The notes beneath the pieces were generated by a model. That model ran no database searches. It was not told where the DNA came from and saw only the letters and a program-made list of their open reading frames with translations. Made by a program: the position numbers and the translations under genes. Of a stretch of 64,000 nt of DNA, positions 36,895 through 47,170 are shown piece by piece. Positions within the stretch are counted from its first letter, which is position 1. Every line of letters starts with the position of its first letter. Location: assembly GCF_003967275.1 (NCBI RefSeq), contig NZ_AP018721.1, positions 2,294,001 through 2,358,000 on the forward strand, in the 5' to 3' direction. This stretch comes from Sulfuritortus calidifontis (GTDB taxonomy: Bacteria; Pseudomonadota; Gammaproteobacteria; Burkholderiales; Thiobacillaceae).

Positions 36895-38358
36895 GTGCAA
36901 TACAAGGACCTGCGGGACTTCATCGCTCAACTGGAACAGCGGGGCGAGCTCATGCGCATCGGCATCGAGGTCGACCCCAGGCTGGAGATGACCGAGATCG
37001 GCGACCGCGTGCTGCGCGCCGGCGGCCCCGCCCTGCTGTTCGAACGGCCCAGGGGCCACAGCCTGCCGGTGCTGACCAATCTGTTCGGCACCGTGCGCCG
37101 CGTGGCCCTCGGCATGGGCGAGGAGGATCCGGCCAAGCTGCGCGAGATCGGCAAGCTGCTCGCCTACCTCAAGGAGCCGGAACCGCCCCGGGGCCTGAGA
37201 GATGCCTGGGAAAAATGGCCGGTGCTCAAGCAGGTGCTGAACATGGCGCCGAAAGAGGTGCGTTCCGCCCCCTGCCAGGACGTGGTGTGGGAAGGGGCGG
37301 AGGTCGACCTTTCGCGCCTGCCGATTCAGACCTGCTGGCCCGGCGACGCCGGCCCGCTGATCACTTGGGGCCTCACCATCACGCGCGGCCCGCACAAGGC
37401 CCGGCAGAACCTCGGCATCTACCGCCAGCAGGTGATCGGCCGTAACAAGCTGATCATGCGCTGGCTCGCCCATCGCGGCGGCGCCCTCGATTTCCGCGAG
37501 CACCAGCAGGCCAGAGCGGGCCAGCCCTTTCCGGTCTGCGTCGCCCTCGGCGCCGACCCGGCCACCATTTTGGGCGCCGTCACCCCGGTGCCCGATTCCC
37601 TGTCGGAGTACCAGTTTGCCGGCCTCCTGCGCGGAGCCAAGACCGAGGTCGTCAAGGCCATCGGCTCGGACCTGCAAGTGCCGGCCGCGGCCGAGATCGT
37701 GCTCGAAGGCGTGATCCAGCCGAATGAAACCGCGCCCGAAGGCCCCTTCGGCGACCACACCGGCTATTACAACGAGGTCGAGCGCTTTCCGGTGTTCACG
37801 GTCGAGCGCATCACCCTGCGGCGCGACCCGATCTACCACAGCACCTACACCGGCAAGCCGCCGGACGAGCCGGCCATCCTCGGCGTGGCACTCAACGAGG
37901 TGTTCGTGCCGTTGCTGCAGAAGCAGTTCCCCGAGATCACCGACTTCTACCTGCCGCCCGAGGGCTGCAGCTACCGCATGGCCTGCGTCTCGATGAAGAA
38001 GCAGTACCCCGGCCACGCCAAGCGGGTGATGTTCGGCGTCTGGTCCTTCCTGCGCCAGTTCATGTACACCAAGTTCATCCTGGTCACCGACGACGACGTG
38101 AACGTGCGCGACTGGAAGGAGGTGATCTGGGCCATGACGACAAGGGTCGACCCGGCGCGCGACACCCTGATCGTGGAGAACACCCCGATCGACTACCTCG
38201 ACTTCGCCAGCCCGGTCTCCGGGCTGGGCAGCAAGATGGGCATCGACGCCACCAACAAGTGGCCGGGCGAGACCAGCCGCGAATGGGGCCGGCCGATCGC
38301 GATGAAGGCCGAGGTCAAACAGCGCATCGACGCGCTCTGGCAGCAACTCGGCCTTTGA
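36895..38358 (+). CDS. ubiD: UbiD family decarboxylase (4-hydroxy-3-polyprenylbenzoate decarboxylase)
   Basis: 487 residues from GTG 36,895. The prFMN-dependent enzyme removes the carboxyl group during ubiquinone synthesis. Seen: [20 protein letters not shown] (prFMN-binding region), EFQ-like [27 protein letters not shown] (catalytic glutamate region) and [16 protein letters not shown]. Length is standard (E. coli 497). No ubiX lies nearby. It is 9 bases after dolP. Confidence 0.93.
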   Translation: MQYKDLRDFIAQLEQRGELMRIGIEVDPRLEMTEIGDRVLRAGGPALLFERPRGHSLPVLTNLFGTVRRVALGMGEEDPAKLREIGKLLAYLKEPEPPRGLRDAWEKWPVLKQVLNMAPKEVRSAPCQDVVWEGAEVDLSRLPIQTCWPGDAGPLITWGLTITRGPHKARQNLGIYRQQVIGRNKLIMRWLAHRGGALDFREHQQARAGQPFPVCVALGADPATILGAVTPVPDSLSEYQFAGLLRGAKTEVVKAIGSDLQVPAAAEIVLEGVIQPNETAPEGPFGDHTGYYNEVERFPVFTVERITLRRDPIYHSTYTGKPPDEPAILGVALNEVFVPLLQKQFPEITDFYLPPEGCSYRMACVSMKKQYPGHAKRVMFGVWSFLRQFMYTKFILVTDDDVNVRDWKEVIWAMTTRVDPARDTLIVENTPIDYLDFASPVSGLGSKMGIDATNKWPGETSREWGRPIAMKAEVKQRIDALWQQLGL

Positions 38359-38413
38359 CAGGGGCGGGAAACACGGGAATGGCTTAGGCTGGCAGACCCG
38401 GCGAAAAATCGTC

Positions 38414-38610
38414 CCCACCCCTGCCCTCCCCATAAATGGGGAGGGAGTCTTTCTTTCAGACACCGGACGGGCTGAAGAGGCGTCGCAAGGGCCCTGAACC
38501 AGTCCTGCCTTGAACCCCCTTCTCCATTCATGGGGGAGGTCGGGAGGGGCTCGATCCAGGCCCAGCCTCAGTCCCCTCCCCCATTTATGGGGGAGGCTGG
38601 GAGGGGGATA
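38414..38610. repeat. Three palindromic repeats between ubiD and the ankyrin gene
   Basis: Copies at about 38,424-38,445, 38,515-38,551 and 38,573-38,609. Each has CCCCTCCCC-like and GGGGGAGG-like arms around a short AT loop (ATAAA, ATTCA, ATTTA); the second and third add a GTCGGGAGGGG or GCTGGGAGGGG tail. They are of the same type as the elements in murB and murD. No gene was seen between 38,359 and 38,669. Confidence 0.75.
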
Positions 38611-38669
38611 TAGCCATCCGCCAATACTTGAGTATAATTGTCGGAAATTGCCTTTCTGGAGCCCAAGCC

Positions 38670-39248
38670 ATGTCCGCCGAACTCTTTGCTGCCGCCAAAA
38701 CCGGTGATACCGAAGCCCTGCGCCGCCTGATCGCCGCCGGCGCCAATCCCAACGCGACCAATGAAGACGGCCAGACGCCATTGCACGTCGCCGCCTTCGA
38801 GGGCCATCTGGCGGCGGTGCAGGTTCTGATCGATGCCGGCGCCGACGTCAACGCCCGGGATGCCATGCAGTGGACCCCGATCTTCAAGGCCGCCTACAAC
38901 CACGAGCAGGACACGGGCTATGCCCCGGTGGTCAAGGCCCTGATCGACGCCGGCGCCGACGTCAACGCCCGGATCGGCTTCGGCCTCACCCCGCTGATGC
39001 TGGCTGCCGGCGGCGGCGAGGGCGCGGTGTGCGAAGTGCTGCTCAATGCCGGCGCCGACGCCTTCGCCGCGAACGAGGCCGGTCGCACCGCCCTGCAGAT
39101 GGCCAAGGAGCGCCACTGGGTCGATGTGATCAACCTGTTGCACGAGGCCACCGGCTTCGTGCCCGAGACCGAGGGCGCCTGTTCCACCGGCCGCAAGGGT
39201 CCGGGCGACAAGAACGTGATCAACTTCATGAAGCGGCCGATGCACTGA
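38670..39248 (+). CDS. Ankyrin-repeat protein
   Basis: 192 residues from ATG 38,670; an in-frame ATG at 38,628 is less likely. Four to five ankyrin repeats are visible, e.g. DGQTPLHVAAFEGHLAAVQV and GLTPLMLAAGGGEGAVCEV, each closed by LIDAGADVNAR-type turns. The last 30 residues (ACSTGRKGPGDKNVINFMKR) are a non-repeat tail. No signal peptide. Such proteins bind partner proteins; the partner is unknown. It stands alone between a repeat cluster and a terminator. Confidence 0.85.
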   Translation: MSAELFAAAKTGDTEALRRLIAAGANPNATNEDGQTPLHVAAFEGHLAAVQVLIDAGADVNARDAMQWTPIFKAAYNHEQDTGYAPVVKALIDAGADVNARIGFGLTPLMLAAGGGEGAVCEVLLNAGADAFAANEAGRTALQMAKERHWVDVINLLHEATGFVPETEGACSTGRKGPGDKNVINFMKRPMH

Positions 39249-39262
39249 GGCTCGCCGCCCCA

Positions 39263-39294
39263 AGCAAAAAGGCCGCAACAGCGGCCTTTTTGCT
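39263..39294. terminator. Bidirectional rho-independent terminator
   Basis: AGCAAAAAGGCCGC, loop AACA, GCGGCCTTTTTGCT: a 14-bp perfect stem with A and T runs on each side. It ends the ankyrin gene and the convergent cNMP/rhodanese gene. Confidence 0.92.
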
Positions 39295-39310
39295 TTTCCG
39301 GGGGATCGGT

Positions 39311-40336
39311 TCAGCCTTTCACGCTGTCCAGCCCGCCTTTGAGCACGTAGACATCCAGCCCGCGCTGCTCGAGCAGGAAAGCAGCCGCGGCGCTGCGCTG
39401 GCCCGACTGGCAGAACACGATGTATTTCTTCTTCGGGTCGAGGCCCTCGGCCTTGCTGCGCAACTGGGCCAGCGGGAGGTTGACCGCGCCCTTGAGGGTG
39501 CCGCCCTTGAATTCGTCCTCCAGCCGCACGTCGATCAGGCCGGCCCCGGCAGCCAGCATCTGCTTGACCTGCTCGGGCGTGACCCACTTGACCATGGGCG
39601 CCTTGAGCAGCTCGTTGAAGTCCTTCTGCGCCATCCGCATGAGCACGCCCGGGGTACGCATGGTGACGGTGGCATTGCGCGGCATGCCGGAGAGCAGGGC
39701 CTCCTCGCCGAAACCGTCGCCCTTGCCCAGTCGGGCCAGTACCGTGCTCTTGCCGTCCGGGCCGATGCGGCTCACCTCGGCCTCGCCCTCGCGGATGAGA
39801 TAGTAGTTGTCGCCCGGGTCGCCCTGGCGGATCACCACCTCACCCGCCTTGACCTCGACCCGTTCGAAGCGGCCGAACATGGCGTTGGTGTTGGCCGGGG
39901 GCAGCTTTTGGAAGGCCGGCAGGGTGAGCACGGTGAACATCCATTCCGGGTCGTCGCCCTCGAACTCGGTCACCTCGAAACCGGTCGCCTGATCCATGGT
40001 GACCAGCCGGTCCAGGGCATCCTCTTCCACCCGCAGCACCTTGACCGGGGTCCTGGCCACGCCGGTATAGCGCCGCGGCTTGAGCCGGGCCAGGGCATAG
40101 CGGCCGTCTTCGCTGCCGGCCTGGATCAGGATCGGCGCGCGGCCTGCATCGACCAGGCTGACCTCGCCTTCGAGCAGGTAATACAGCCACTTGTCGTCGT
40201 CGCCCTGCTTGAACAGGGTCTGGCCCGGGCTGAAGTGCAGGATCTCGATGCGCTTGCCCAGTTCCTCCATGCTCTGCTGCGAGAGCGAACTGATCGGCAC
40301 GAACTGATCGAGGTAATCGAGCATCTGCTCATCCAT
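39311..40336 (-). CDS. Tandem cyclic-nucleotide-binding domains fused to a rhodanese domain
   Basis: 341 residues: first cNMP-binding-like domain (about 12-115), second (about 143-245, with GDNYYLIREGEAEVSRIG and GFGEEALLSGMPRNATV), and a C-terminal rhodanese domain (about 250-340) with active-site cysteine VFCQSGQRSA. No HTH, so it is not a Crp regulator. The phosphate-binding cassette GFGEEALLSGMPRNATV keeps the glutamate and arginine, so the second domain may bind a nucleotide; the first looks degenerate. Related fusions occur in sulfur- and iron-oxidising betaproteobacteria. Function unknown. Confidence 0.8.
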   Translation of the reverse strand: MDEQMLDYLDQFVPISSLSQQSMEELGKRIEILHFSPGQTLFKQGDDDKWLYYLLEGEVSLVDAGRAPILIQAGSEDGRYALARLKPRRYTGVARTPVKVLRVEEDALDRLVTMDQATGFEVTEFEGDDPEWMFTVLTLPAFQKLPPANTNAMFGRFERVEVKAGEVVIRQGDPGDNYYLIREGEAEVSRIGPDGKSTVLARLGKGDGFGEEALLSGMPRNATVTMRTPGVLMRMAQKDFNELLKAPMVKWVTPEQVKQMLAAGAGLIDVRLEDEFKGGTLKGAVNLPLAQLRSKAEGLDPKKKYIVFCQSGQRSAAAAFLLEQRGLDVYVLKGGLDSVKG

Positions 40337-40392
40337 CTCGGCACATCCCCTTAAGCGCAGGCCGACATCTTAGCCCGCCAACAATCACTTGT

Positions 40393-41316
40393 TCAAAACG
40401 GCTCGACCGAATACTCCACCGTCAGCCGGTGGGTCTGGCCGGCCGGCACCGTCACCCGGTTGTCCAGGGCGTTGGCGCTTTCGACGCAGACCATCTCGCG
40501 CCAGCCGCCCTGGCCCGAAATACCTGGGCCGAAGTCGCCCATCTTCTCCGCCTTTTCGGCCCAGGGCGTCCAGACCACGGTCGACTGGCTGCCCGACTTG
40601 GCGATGCGAATGCGGCGCTTGAGCCGGGCATCCTCAATGGCGCACTCGGCGCCGGTGTTGACATAGACCCGGTCGGTCTCGCCATTGAAAGCAATGGCGC
40701 CGTCCTGGCGCTTGCGCGCGAAGTTGTCCACCTTGTCCAGATACTCGCTGCCCTCCAGACCGGTGACGCGCACCTCGCCGATGTCGCCGATCTCGAAATA
40801 GGTGTGCAGGGCCTCGCCGATGACGAAGTCGTGGTCGTCCAGATTGGTGGTCATCAGCGTGATCTTCAGGCTCCGGCCAACGCTGAGCATGATCTCCAGG
40901 CGCGAGCGGTGCGGCCACTGGGCACGGGTCTGCTCGGTCTCCAAGAGCATCAGGGCGATCTCGGTCTCGCCCGTCTCCAGGGTGCAGCTGTCGGTCACTT
41001 CCCACGGCACGGTGCGGGCGAAGCCGTGGGCGGGAAAGCCGGCCTCGGTCTCGTGCGGGCCGAACCAGGGCCAGCAGACCGGCACGCCGCCGCGGATGGA
41101 TTTGCCCGGCGCGAACTTGGCCGCGCTCGACACCCAGACCACCGGCCGGGCCTGGTCCTTGGGCCGCCAGCTCACCAGATGGCCGCCCTGCAGGCAGAGG
41201 CTGGCCTGGGCGAAGTCGTTGTCGATGTCGGCGAAGATCAGCCCCTGATCGTTGGCGCGAAAACGCAGTTGGCCTTCGATGGCGCGGCGGGCGTTGAGGT
41301 GTTCGAGCGGGGTCAT
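40393..41316 (-). CDS. D-hexose-6-phosphate mutarotase (YeaD family)
   Basis: 307 residues of the aldose-epimerase fold. Seen: LCLQGGHLVSWRPKDQ, VCWPWFGPHETEAGFPAHGF, the catalytic histidine in ALHTYFEIGDI and a C-terminal WTPWAEKAEKMGDFG. It interconverts anomers of glucose 6-phosphate-type sugars. It lies 12 bases downstream of ilvD and may share its message. Confidence 0.9.
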   Translation of the reverse strand: MTPLEHLNARRAIEGQLRFRANDQGLIFADIDNDFAQASLCLQGGHLVSWRPKDQARPVVWVSSAAKFAPGKSIRGGVPVCWPWFGPHETEAGFPAHGFARTVPWEVTDSCTLETGETEIALMLLETEQTRAQWPHRSRLEIMLSVGRSLKITLMTTNLDDHDFVIGEALHTYFEIGDIGEVRVTGLEGSEYLDKVDNFARKRQDGAIAFNGETDRVYVNTGAECAIEDARLKRRIRIAKSGSQSTVVWTPWAEKAEKMGDFGPGISGQGGWREMVCVESANALDNRVTVPAGQTHRLTVEYSVEPF

Positions 41317-41328
41317 GGTTTTCCTTGT

Positions 41329-43182
41329 TTACTTGCGTTCGACTTGGCTGACATCGCGCACGGCGCCGAAGGCCGCGCTGGTGGTCATCGCGGCATAGGC
41401 GCGCAGGGCGGCAGAAACGGGGCGGTTGCGGTTCACCGGCTGCCATGCCTGTTGGCCCCGACCTTCCATCGCCGCCCGACGCCGGGCCAGTTCCGCCTCG
41501 CTCACCGCCAGATGGATGCGGCGCTTGGGGATATCGATCTCGATGGTGTCGCCTTCCTCGACCAGGCCGATGGTACCGCCCTCGGCCGCCTCGGGTGAGA
41601 CGTGGCCGATCGACAGGCCCGAGGTGCCGCCGGAGAAGCGGCCATCGGTGATCAGGGCGCAGGCCTTGCCCAGGTCTTTCGATTTCAGATAGCTGGTCGG
41701 GTAGAGCATCTCCTGCATGCCGGGGCCGCCGCGCGGGCCCTCGTAGCGGATGACGACCACGTCGCCCGGCTTGATCTTGTCGCCCAGGATGGCCTCGACC
41801 GCGGCGTCCTGGCTCTCGAAGATGCGGGCCGGGCCGGAAAACTTGAGGATGCTCGCATCGACGCCGGCGGTCTTCACGATGCAGCCGTCTTTCGCCAGGT
41901 TACCGTAAAGCACGGCCAGGCCGCCGTCCTGGGAGAAGGCGTGGGCCTGGTCGCGGATGCAGCCGTTGACCCGGTCCATGTCGAGTTCGGGATAACGGCG
42001 ATCCTGGGAGAAGGCGACCTGGGTCGGCACGCCGCCCGGGGCGGCCTTGAAGAACTCGAACACCGAGACATCGTGGGCGCGCAGGATGTCCCAGAACGAC
42101 AGGGCCTCGCCCAGGGTCTTGCTGTGCACGGTGTGGCAGCCGCGGTGGATCAGCCCGGCACGGTCGAGCTCGCCCAGGATGGCCATGACGCCGCCGGCGC
42201 GGTGCACGTCTTCCATGTGGTACTGCTGGGTGCTCGGCGCCACCTTGCACAGGTGCGGCACCTTGCGCGACATGCGGTCGATGTCGGCCATGGTGAAGTT
42301 CACCCCGGCCTCGCGCGCGGCGGCCAAGAGGTGCAACACGGTGTTGGTCGAGCCGCCCATGGCGATGTCGAGCGCCATGGCGTTCTCGAACGCCTCGAAG
42401 GTGGCGATGGAACGTGGCAGCACCGTGGCGTCGTCCTGCTCGTAGTAGCGCCGGGCCAGCTCGACGGCGACGCGGCCGGCCTTGAGGAACAGCTGCCTGC
42501 GCTCGGCATGGGTGGCCAGCAGCGAACCGTTGCCGGGCAGGGACAGGCCCAGGGCCTCGGTCAGGCAGTTCATGGAGTTGGCGGTGAACATGCCGGAGCA
42601 GGAGCCGCAGGTCGGGCAGGCCGAGCGCTCCACCGCCGCCACCTCCTCGTCGCTGCACTTGCTGTCGGCCGCCTGCACCATGGCATCGACCAGATCGAGC
42701 ATGATGGTCTTGCCCTGCCAGGTGACCTTGCCCGCCTCCATCGGCCCGCCGGAGACGAACACCGTGGGAATGTTCAGCCGCAGTGCGGCCATGAGCATGC
42801 CCGGGGTGATCTTGTCGCAGTTGGAGATGCAGACCAGGGCATCGGCGCAGTGGGCGTTGACCATGTACTCGACCGAATCGGCGATCAGGTCGCGTGAAGG
42901 CAGGGAATAGAGCATGCCGCCGTGGCCCATGGCGATGCCGTCGTCGACGGCGATGGTGTTGAACTCCTTGGCCACGCCGCCGGCGGCCTCGATCTCGCGC
43001 GCCACCATCTGGCCCAGGTCCTTCAGGTGGACATGGCCGGGCACGAACTGGGTGAAGGAGTTGGCGATGGCGATGATCGGCTTGGAAAAATCCTCGTCCT
43101 TCATGCCGGTGGCACGCCAGAGGGCGCGGGCGCCGGCCATGTTGCGGCCGTGGGTGGTGGTGCGGGAACGGTACTGGGGCAT
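41329..43182 (-). CDS. ilvD: Dihydroxy-acid dehydratase
   Basis: 617 residues, the standard length of the 4Fe-4S branch. Branched-chain amino acid synthesis. Seen: cluster cysteines [10 protein letters not shown] and [51 protein letters not shown] near the C-terminus. It is a probable two-gene unit with the mutarotase gene that follows. Confidence 0.97.
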   Translation of the reverse strand: MPQYRSRTTTHGRNMAGARALWRATGMKDEDFSKPIIAIANSFTQFVPGHVHLKDLGQMVAREIEAAGGVAKEFNTIAVDDGIAMGHGGMLYSLPSRDLIADSVEYMVNAHCADALVCISNCDKITPGMLMAALRLNIPTVFVSGGPMEAGKVTWQGKTIMLDLVDAMVQAADSKCSDEEVAAVERSACPTCGSCSGMFTANSMNCLTEALGLSLPGNGSLLATHAERRQLFLKAGRVAVELARRYYEQDDATVLPRSIATFEAFENAMALDIAMGGSTNTVLHLLAAAREAGVNFTMADIDRMSRKVPHLCKVAPSTQQYHMEDVHRAGGVMAILGELDRAGLIHRGCHTVHSKTLGEALSFWDILRAHDVSVFEFFKAAPGGVPTQVAFSQDRRYPELDMDRVNGCIRDQAHAFSQDGGLAVLYGNLAKDGCIVKTAGVDASILKFSGPARIFESQDAAVEAILGDKIKPGDVVVIRYEGPRGGPGMQEMLYPTSYLKSKDLGKACALITDGRFSGGTSGLSIGHVSPEAAEGGTIGLVEEGDTIEIDIPKRRIHLAVSEAELARRRAAMEGRGQQAWQPVNRNRPVSAALRAYAAMTTSAAFGAVRDVSQVERK

Positions 43183-43239
43183 GGGGGCAACCTGGCGATA
43201 CGTCGAAAGGGCTCATTGTACCGCCCCTGACTGCCGGGC

Positions 43240-46200
43240 TCACCCCTGGCCGGCGCGCCACCTGGCCAGCTCGGCCAGCAGGGCCTCCATGGCCTCGGCC
43301 AGTTGCAGGGCCAGTTCGGCGGCATCGGTCTGGCCGGCCCGGGCGCTGGCCTCTGCCTTCGCGGCCAAGGCATGGACCTGCGGCGCCCGCAGGCTGCCGC
43401 CCATGCCCTTGAGCTTGTGGGCCAGGCTCGCCAGGGCGGGCAGGTCGCCCTGGCCGGCCAAGTCGCGCAACCGGGCCGGGGCCTCGCCGTTGTTGGCCAG
43501 GGCCATGGCGACCACCCGCTCGATGGCTGTCGTGCGGCCCTTGAAGAACTGGCCCAGGGCCGGCCAATCGACCACGGCCAACACCGCATCAGATGCCCCC
43601 CCGTCGGCCGGCGCCACCGGGGGGGCGGGATCGAGCGCCAGCTCGGCCTGCACCGGCGGGCGGGCGACGGCCGCCGCAGCGGCACGGGTCTCGGCCAGGT
43701 GCGGCAGGAGGCGCAGGATGGCGGCCACCAGGACCTCGATGTCGATTGGCTTGGCCACATGCTCCCGCATACCGGCGGCCAGGCAGCGTTCACGCTCCTC
43801 CGGCATGGCATGGGCGGTCAGGCCGATGATCGGCAAGTCCGGAAATCGCCGGCTCACCTCGCGGGCCAGGCCGTAGCCATCCATCACCGGCATCTGGACA
43901 TCGGTCAGCACGAGATCGAAGGCGCCGGCCCCCAGTTGCCGCAGCCGGTCCAGCGCTTCTTGCCCATTGCCGGCCAGGGTGAGCTGCGCGCCTTCCATCT
44001 CCATGATCTCTTCCAGCACGATCTGGTTGACCTCGTTGTCCTCGGCCGCCAGGATGCGCAGGCCCGCCAGCCGTCGACCGAGCCTGGCGGCCGGCGCGGC
44101 AAGCGACAGCACCGGCCGCCGGCTGGCCGCGATCAAATGACGGGCCCGAACCGGCCGTTCGACCAGGGTGACCCGGTCCTGCAGCGCCTCCGGCAGAACC
44201 TGGATCGCACCCGGCATCACCACCACGGCGATACGCCGCCCGGCCAGCAAGGCACCATTGACCATGGCCTCGATCTCGGGCTGGGCCAGGGCATCGCCCC
44301 CGACCAGAATCAGATCCCAGGCCGGCTCCGCCAGCACCTGCCCCGGCACCACCTCCGCCGCCTCGATGCCCTTGGCCCGCAACTCTTCCTGCAGCAGGGC
44401 CTGGGCCTCTGCCGGGCAGCCAACCAGGGCAAAGCGCAGCCAGCCGAGCGGCCGCGCCGGCGCCGGCGGCTCCATCTCCAGCGGCAGCCAGAGACTGAAC
44501 ACCGAGCCCTGGCCCGGCTGGCTGCTGACGCCGATCTCGCCCCCCATCGCCTGGGCCAGGCGATGGCTGATCGAGAGGCCGAGGCCGGTACCGCCGAAGC
44601 GGCGGGTGGTCGAGCCGTCGGCCTGCTCGAAGGGCTGGAACAGCGAAGCCATCTGCTCTTCAGTCATGCCGATGCCGGTGTCGGTGATCTCGAACTGCAG
44701 ACCGGGCCGGCCGGCTGTCCCCGCGGCACGGCGTACGGCAAGGCTGATGCAGCCCCGATCGGTGAATTTGACCGCATTGCCCAGCAGGTTGATCAGAATC
44801 TGCGCCAGGTGCATCTCATCGCCAACCACCGCCTCGGGAAAGTCCGCCGCCTCCCGCACCCGGAAATCCAGTCCCTTGGCGAAGGCGCGCGCGGCATTGA
44901 TCTCGACCACGCGGTCGATCGTCTCGCCCAGGGAAAACGGCGCGGTCTCGATGGTCAGCTTGCCCGCCTCGATCTTGGAGAAGTCCAGCACGTCGTTGAC
45001 CACGGACAGCAACAGCTGCCCGGCCTCGAGGATGCGGCCGAAGGTGTCCCGCGCCTTGCGCCCCTTGTTGCCGCGCACGCCGACCTGGGCCAGGCCGAGC
45101 ACGGCGTTGAGCGGGGTGCGAATTTCATGGCTCATATTGGCCAGGAACAGGCTCTTGGCCTGGCTCGCCTTTTCCGCCGCCGCCTTGTCGACCAGGGCCT
45201 GGCGCGCCTTCTGCTCGGCCTCGTGCAGATCGGTCAGGTCGGTGATGAGACCGAGCAGGCCGGTGACCTCGCCGTCGGCATTGGTCAGAGTGGTCTTGTT
45301 GTACATCACCAGGCGCGGCTCGCCGCGGCCATTGTGGATGCTGATCTCGTAGGTCTGCACGCCGGGACGGGCGAACAATTCGGCGTCCTTGCGTTCGTGC
45401 ATGGCGGCGATCTCCGTCCGCCAGGGATACAGTTCATTGACGGTCTTGCCGATGATCTCCGACCGCTTCACCCCGAAAAAATTCTCCCAGGCGGCATTGA
45501 CGCCGAGGTAGTAGCCCTGGCGGTTCTTGTAGAACATCGGCACCGGCAGGGCCTCGACCAGCTCTTCGATGAAATGCAGCTGCTCGTGCAGCTTGCGCCG
45601 GCTGTCCGAGACGTCGGCCAGCAGCTGCTGGATGCGGTCGGCCATGTTGTTGAAGGTGTCGACCGCCTGGCGCATCTCGCGACCGCCTGTCGGCCGGATG
45701 CGGACGGCATATTCGCCCTGGCGGAAGCGGTCGACCGCGCGCGCGATCTCGCGCAGCACCCGAAGATTGGAACGCACCACCAGCAGCATGACCCCAAGCA
45801 GCAGGGCCGCGCTGATGAAGATATGCCAGGCCTGGTTGGTGATTTCCTGCCAGAGATGGTACTCGGTATGTACCGAATCGAAGGCGATGCGCAACTCGCC
45901 ATAATGCACGCCGCCCATCGCCACCGGGCCGCTCATCTGCAAAGAGGGAATCGCCACCAGCCGCTGGAACCAGGCCGGCGTGACATGATCCAATGGCGGC
46001 AGGTCGACGGTCACGGCCACGGTCCCGTTCCGGCTCCAGTGCAGGCGACCGACATCCGGATAGACCGTCGCCTGCCGTTCGAGCAACTGCTTGATGCTGG
46101 CATAGTCGCCAACCACGGCGTACTCGGCCACCAGGGGCGCCAACACCCGCATCAACATATGCGCCCGGTTCTGCCTCTCCTCGACCAGCTCCTTGCGGTG

Positions 46201-46323
46201 ACCGTAGGCCAGCAGGGCGGACATGGATACGGCCAGAACTGCCAACAACAGCCCCTGCCCGATGGCGACCCGCAACAGCAGGCCGCGTCCCGCCCAGAAT
46301 TCGCGAAGCCGGGTCAGGACCAT
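43240..46323 (-). CDS. Hybrid sensor histidine kinase with PAS, receiver and HPt domains
   Basis: 1027 residues. Membrane helix 1 (about 20-40), periplasmic sensor (about 41-165), helix 2 (about 170-187), HAMP, PAS (about 265-375, VEALPVPMFYKNRQGYYLGV), HisKA with LANMSHEIRTPLNAVLGL, HATPase with NLLGNAVKFTDRG and GGTGLGLSIS, a degenerate receiver (about 645-755, lacking the aspartate), an intact receiver with LVLTDVQMPVMDG, and a C-terminal HPt with LAHKLKGMGGS. BarA-like architecture, with the full phosphorelay up to HPt but no response regulator beside it. The gene follows a periplasmic binding protein by one base. Confidence 0.92.
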   Translation of the reverse strand: MVLTRLREFWAGRGLLLRVAIGQGLLLAVLAVSMSALLAYGHRKELVEERQNRAHMLMRVLAPLVAEYAVVGDYASIKQLLERQATVYPDVGRLHWSRNGTVAVTVDLPPLDHVTPAWFQRLVAIPSLQMSGPVAMGGVHYGELRIAFDSVHTEYHLWQEITNQAWHIFISAALLLGVMLLVVRSNLRVLREIARAVDRFRQGEYAVRIRPTGGREMRQAVDTFNNMADRIQQLLADVSDSRRKLHEQLHFIEELVEALPVPMFYKNRQGYYLGVNAAWENFFGVKRSEIIGKTVNELYPWRTEIAAMHERKDAELFARPGVQTYEISIHNGRGEPRLVMYNKTTLTNADGEVTGLLGLITDLTDLHEAEQKARQALVDKAAAEKASQAKSLFLANMSHEIRTPLNAVLGLAQVGVRGNKGRKARDTFGRILEAGQLLLSVVNDVLDFSKIEAGKLTIETAPFSLGETIDRVVEINAARAFAKGLDFRVREAADFPEAVVGDEMHLAQILINLLGNAVKFTDRGCISLAVRRAAGTAGRPGLQFEITDTGIGMTEEQMASLFQPFEQADGSTTRRFGGTGLGLSISHRLAQAMGGEIGVSSQPGQGSVFSLWLPLEMEPPAPARPLGWLRFALVGCPAEAQALLQEELRAKGIEAAEVVPGQVLAEPAWDLILVGGDALAQPEIEAMVNGALLAGRRIAVVVMPGAIQVLPEALQDRVTLVERPVRARHLIAASRRPVLSLAAPAARLGRRLAGLRILAAEDNEVNQIVLEEIMEMEGAQLTLAGNGQEALDRLRQLGAGAFDLVLTDVQMPVMDGYGLAREVSRRFPDLPIIGLTAHAMPEERERCLAAGMREHVAKPIDIEVLVAAILRLLPHLAETRAAAAAVARPPVQAELALDPAPPVAPADGGASDAVLAVVDWPALGQFFKGRTTAIERVVAMALANNGEAPARLRDLAGQGDLPALASLAHKLKGMGGSLRAPQVHALAAKAEASARAGQTDAAELALQLAEAMEALLAELARWRAGQG

Positions 46324-46324
46324 G

Positions 46325-47170
46325 TCAGTCCTTTACCAGGGACTTCTCGTAAAAACGGCGGTACACATCGTAATCCCTGTCATCCGCCTGAACGAAAGAC
46401 CAAGGTTGACGCAGGCTCAGGGCATCGGCACAGGCCCGCAACGCCTTGCGGCCTTCCGGGTCCTCGTCCATGCCGATGAAGGCCTCGCGGATCGCCGCCA
46501 CCAGCTTGGGCGGCAACGAACGATGAGCCACGATGGGGATATCCGGATAAGGCGGCGAGGCCCACAGCACCCGATAGCGCAAACCCTCGCGAGCCGCATA
46601 GCTGTCCAGAATCTTCTGATTGACCGTGGCGGCCGCCGCCTTGCCGAACTGCAATTGCGCCATCGCCCCCTCCTGGTTGCCGGCGAACGCCACCCGCACG
46701 TCGATGCCCGACCGCTTCAGGTGGTCCATCGGCACCTGATAGGCGATCGGCGCATCCCGGGAAGGCGACGCCACCGTATGCCCCTGAAGCTGCTTGAGCG
46801 TGCGAATCGGGCTATCTTCCAGGACCACGATCAGCCCCCGGATCGGCTCGCCCGCAATGCGCAGGATGGCCCTGTAGCCCAGCTTGTCGCGCTCCGGGCT
46901 GAACATGTGGTTGCTGTAGGCCAGGTCGTGCTCGCCCCGCTCGGTCATGGCCGTGGTTTCCGGCGCCGTCTTGCCCAGCTTCAGCACCAGACGGCGTCCG
47001 ATCTTGTGGCCGACATAGGTCAGAATCGGATTCCACGCCTCCGCGGTCAGGGCTACGCTGCGCTGGTTGACCACGCCGAAGCGCAACGGCTCGGCCTCTT
47101 CGGCCCGGGCGGCGGCCGACGCGACCGCCAAACACAACGCGAACAAACATGACATCGATTTTTTCATCAC
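46325..47170 (-). CDS. PhnD-like periplasmic substrate-binding protein
   Basis: 281 residues with a signal peptide (LFALCLAVASAAARAEE). PhnD/phosphonate-binding type: LRFGVVNQRSVALTAEAWNP, LAYSNHMFSPERDK, LQGHTVASPSRDAP and YPDIPIVAHRSLPP. No permease or ATPase genes are nearby. The stop is one base before the histidine kinase start, so it most likely delivers a ligand signal to the kinase sensor domain instead of feeding a transporter. The ligand is unknown. Confidence 0.85.
   Translation of the reverse strand: MMKKSMSCLFALCLAVASAAARAEEAEPLRFGVVNQRSVALTAEAWNPILTYVGHKIGRRLVLKLGKTAPETTAMTERGEHDLAYSNHMFSPERDKLGYRAILRIAGEPIRGLIVVLEDSPIRTLKQLQGHTVASPSRDAPIAYQVPMDHLKRSGIDVRVAFAGNQEGAMAQLQFGKAAAATVNQKILDSYAAREGLRYRVLWASPPYPDIPIVAHRSLPPKLVAAIREAFIGMDEDPEGRKALRACADALSLRQPWSFVQADDRDYDVYRRFYEKSLVKD

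Noticed and set aside
36040-38781. Very long minus-strand open frame (913 codons) opposite dolP and ubiD
   Set aside because: Composition is the His/Gly/Asp/Val-rich antisense shadow of a GC-rich gene; the plus-strand genes have clear families, starts and spacing.
43303-46479. 1058-codon plus-strand open frame opposite the histidine kinase
   Set aside because: Shadow of the kinase gene; no motif, full of Gly/Gln/His-rich sequence. The kinase on the minus strand shows every expected domain.
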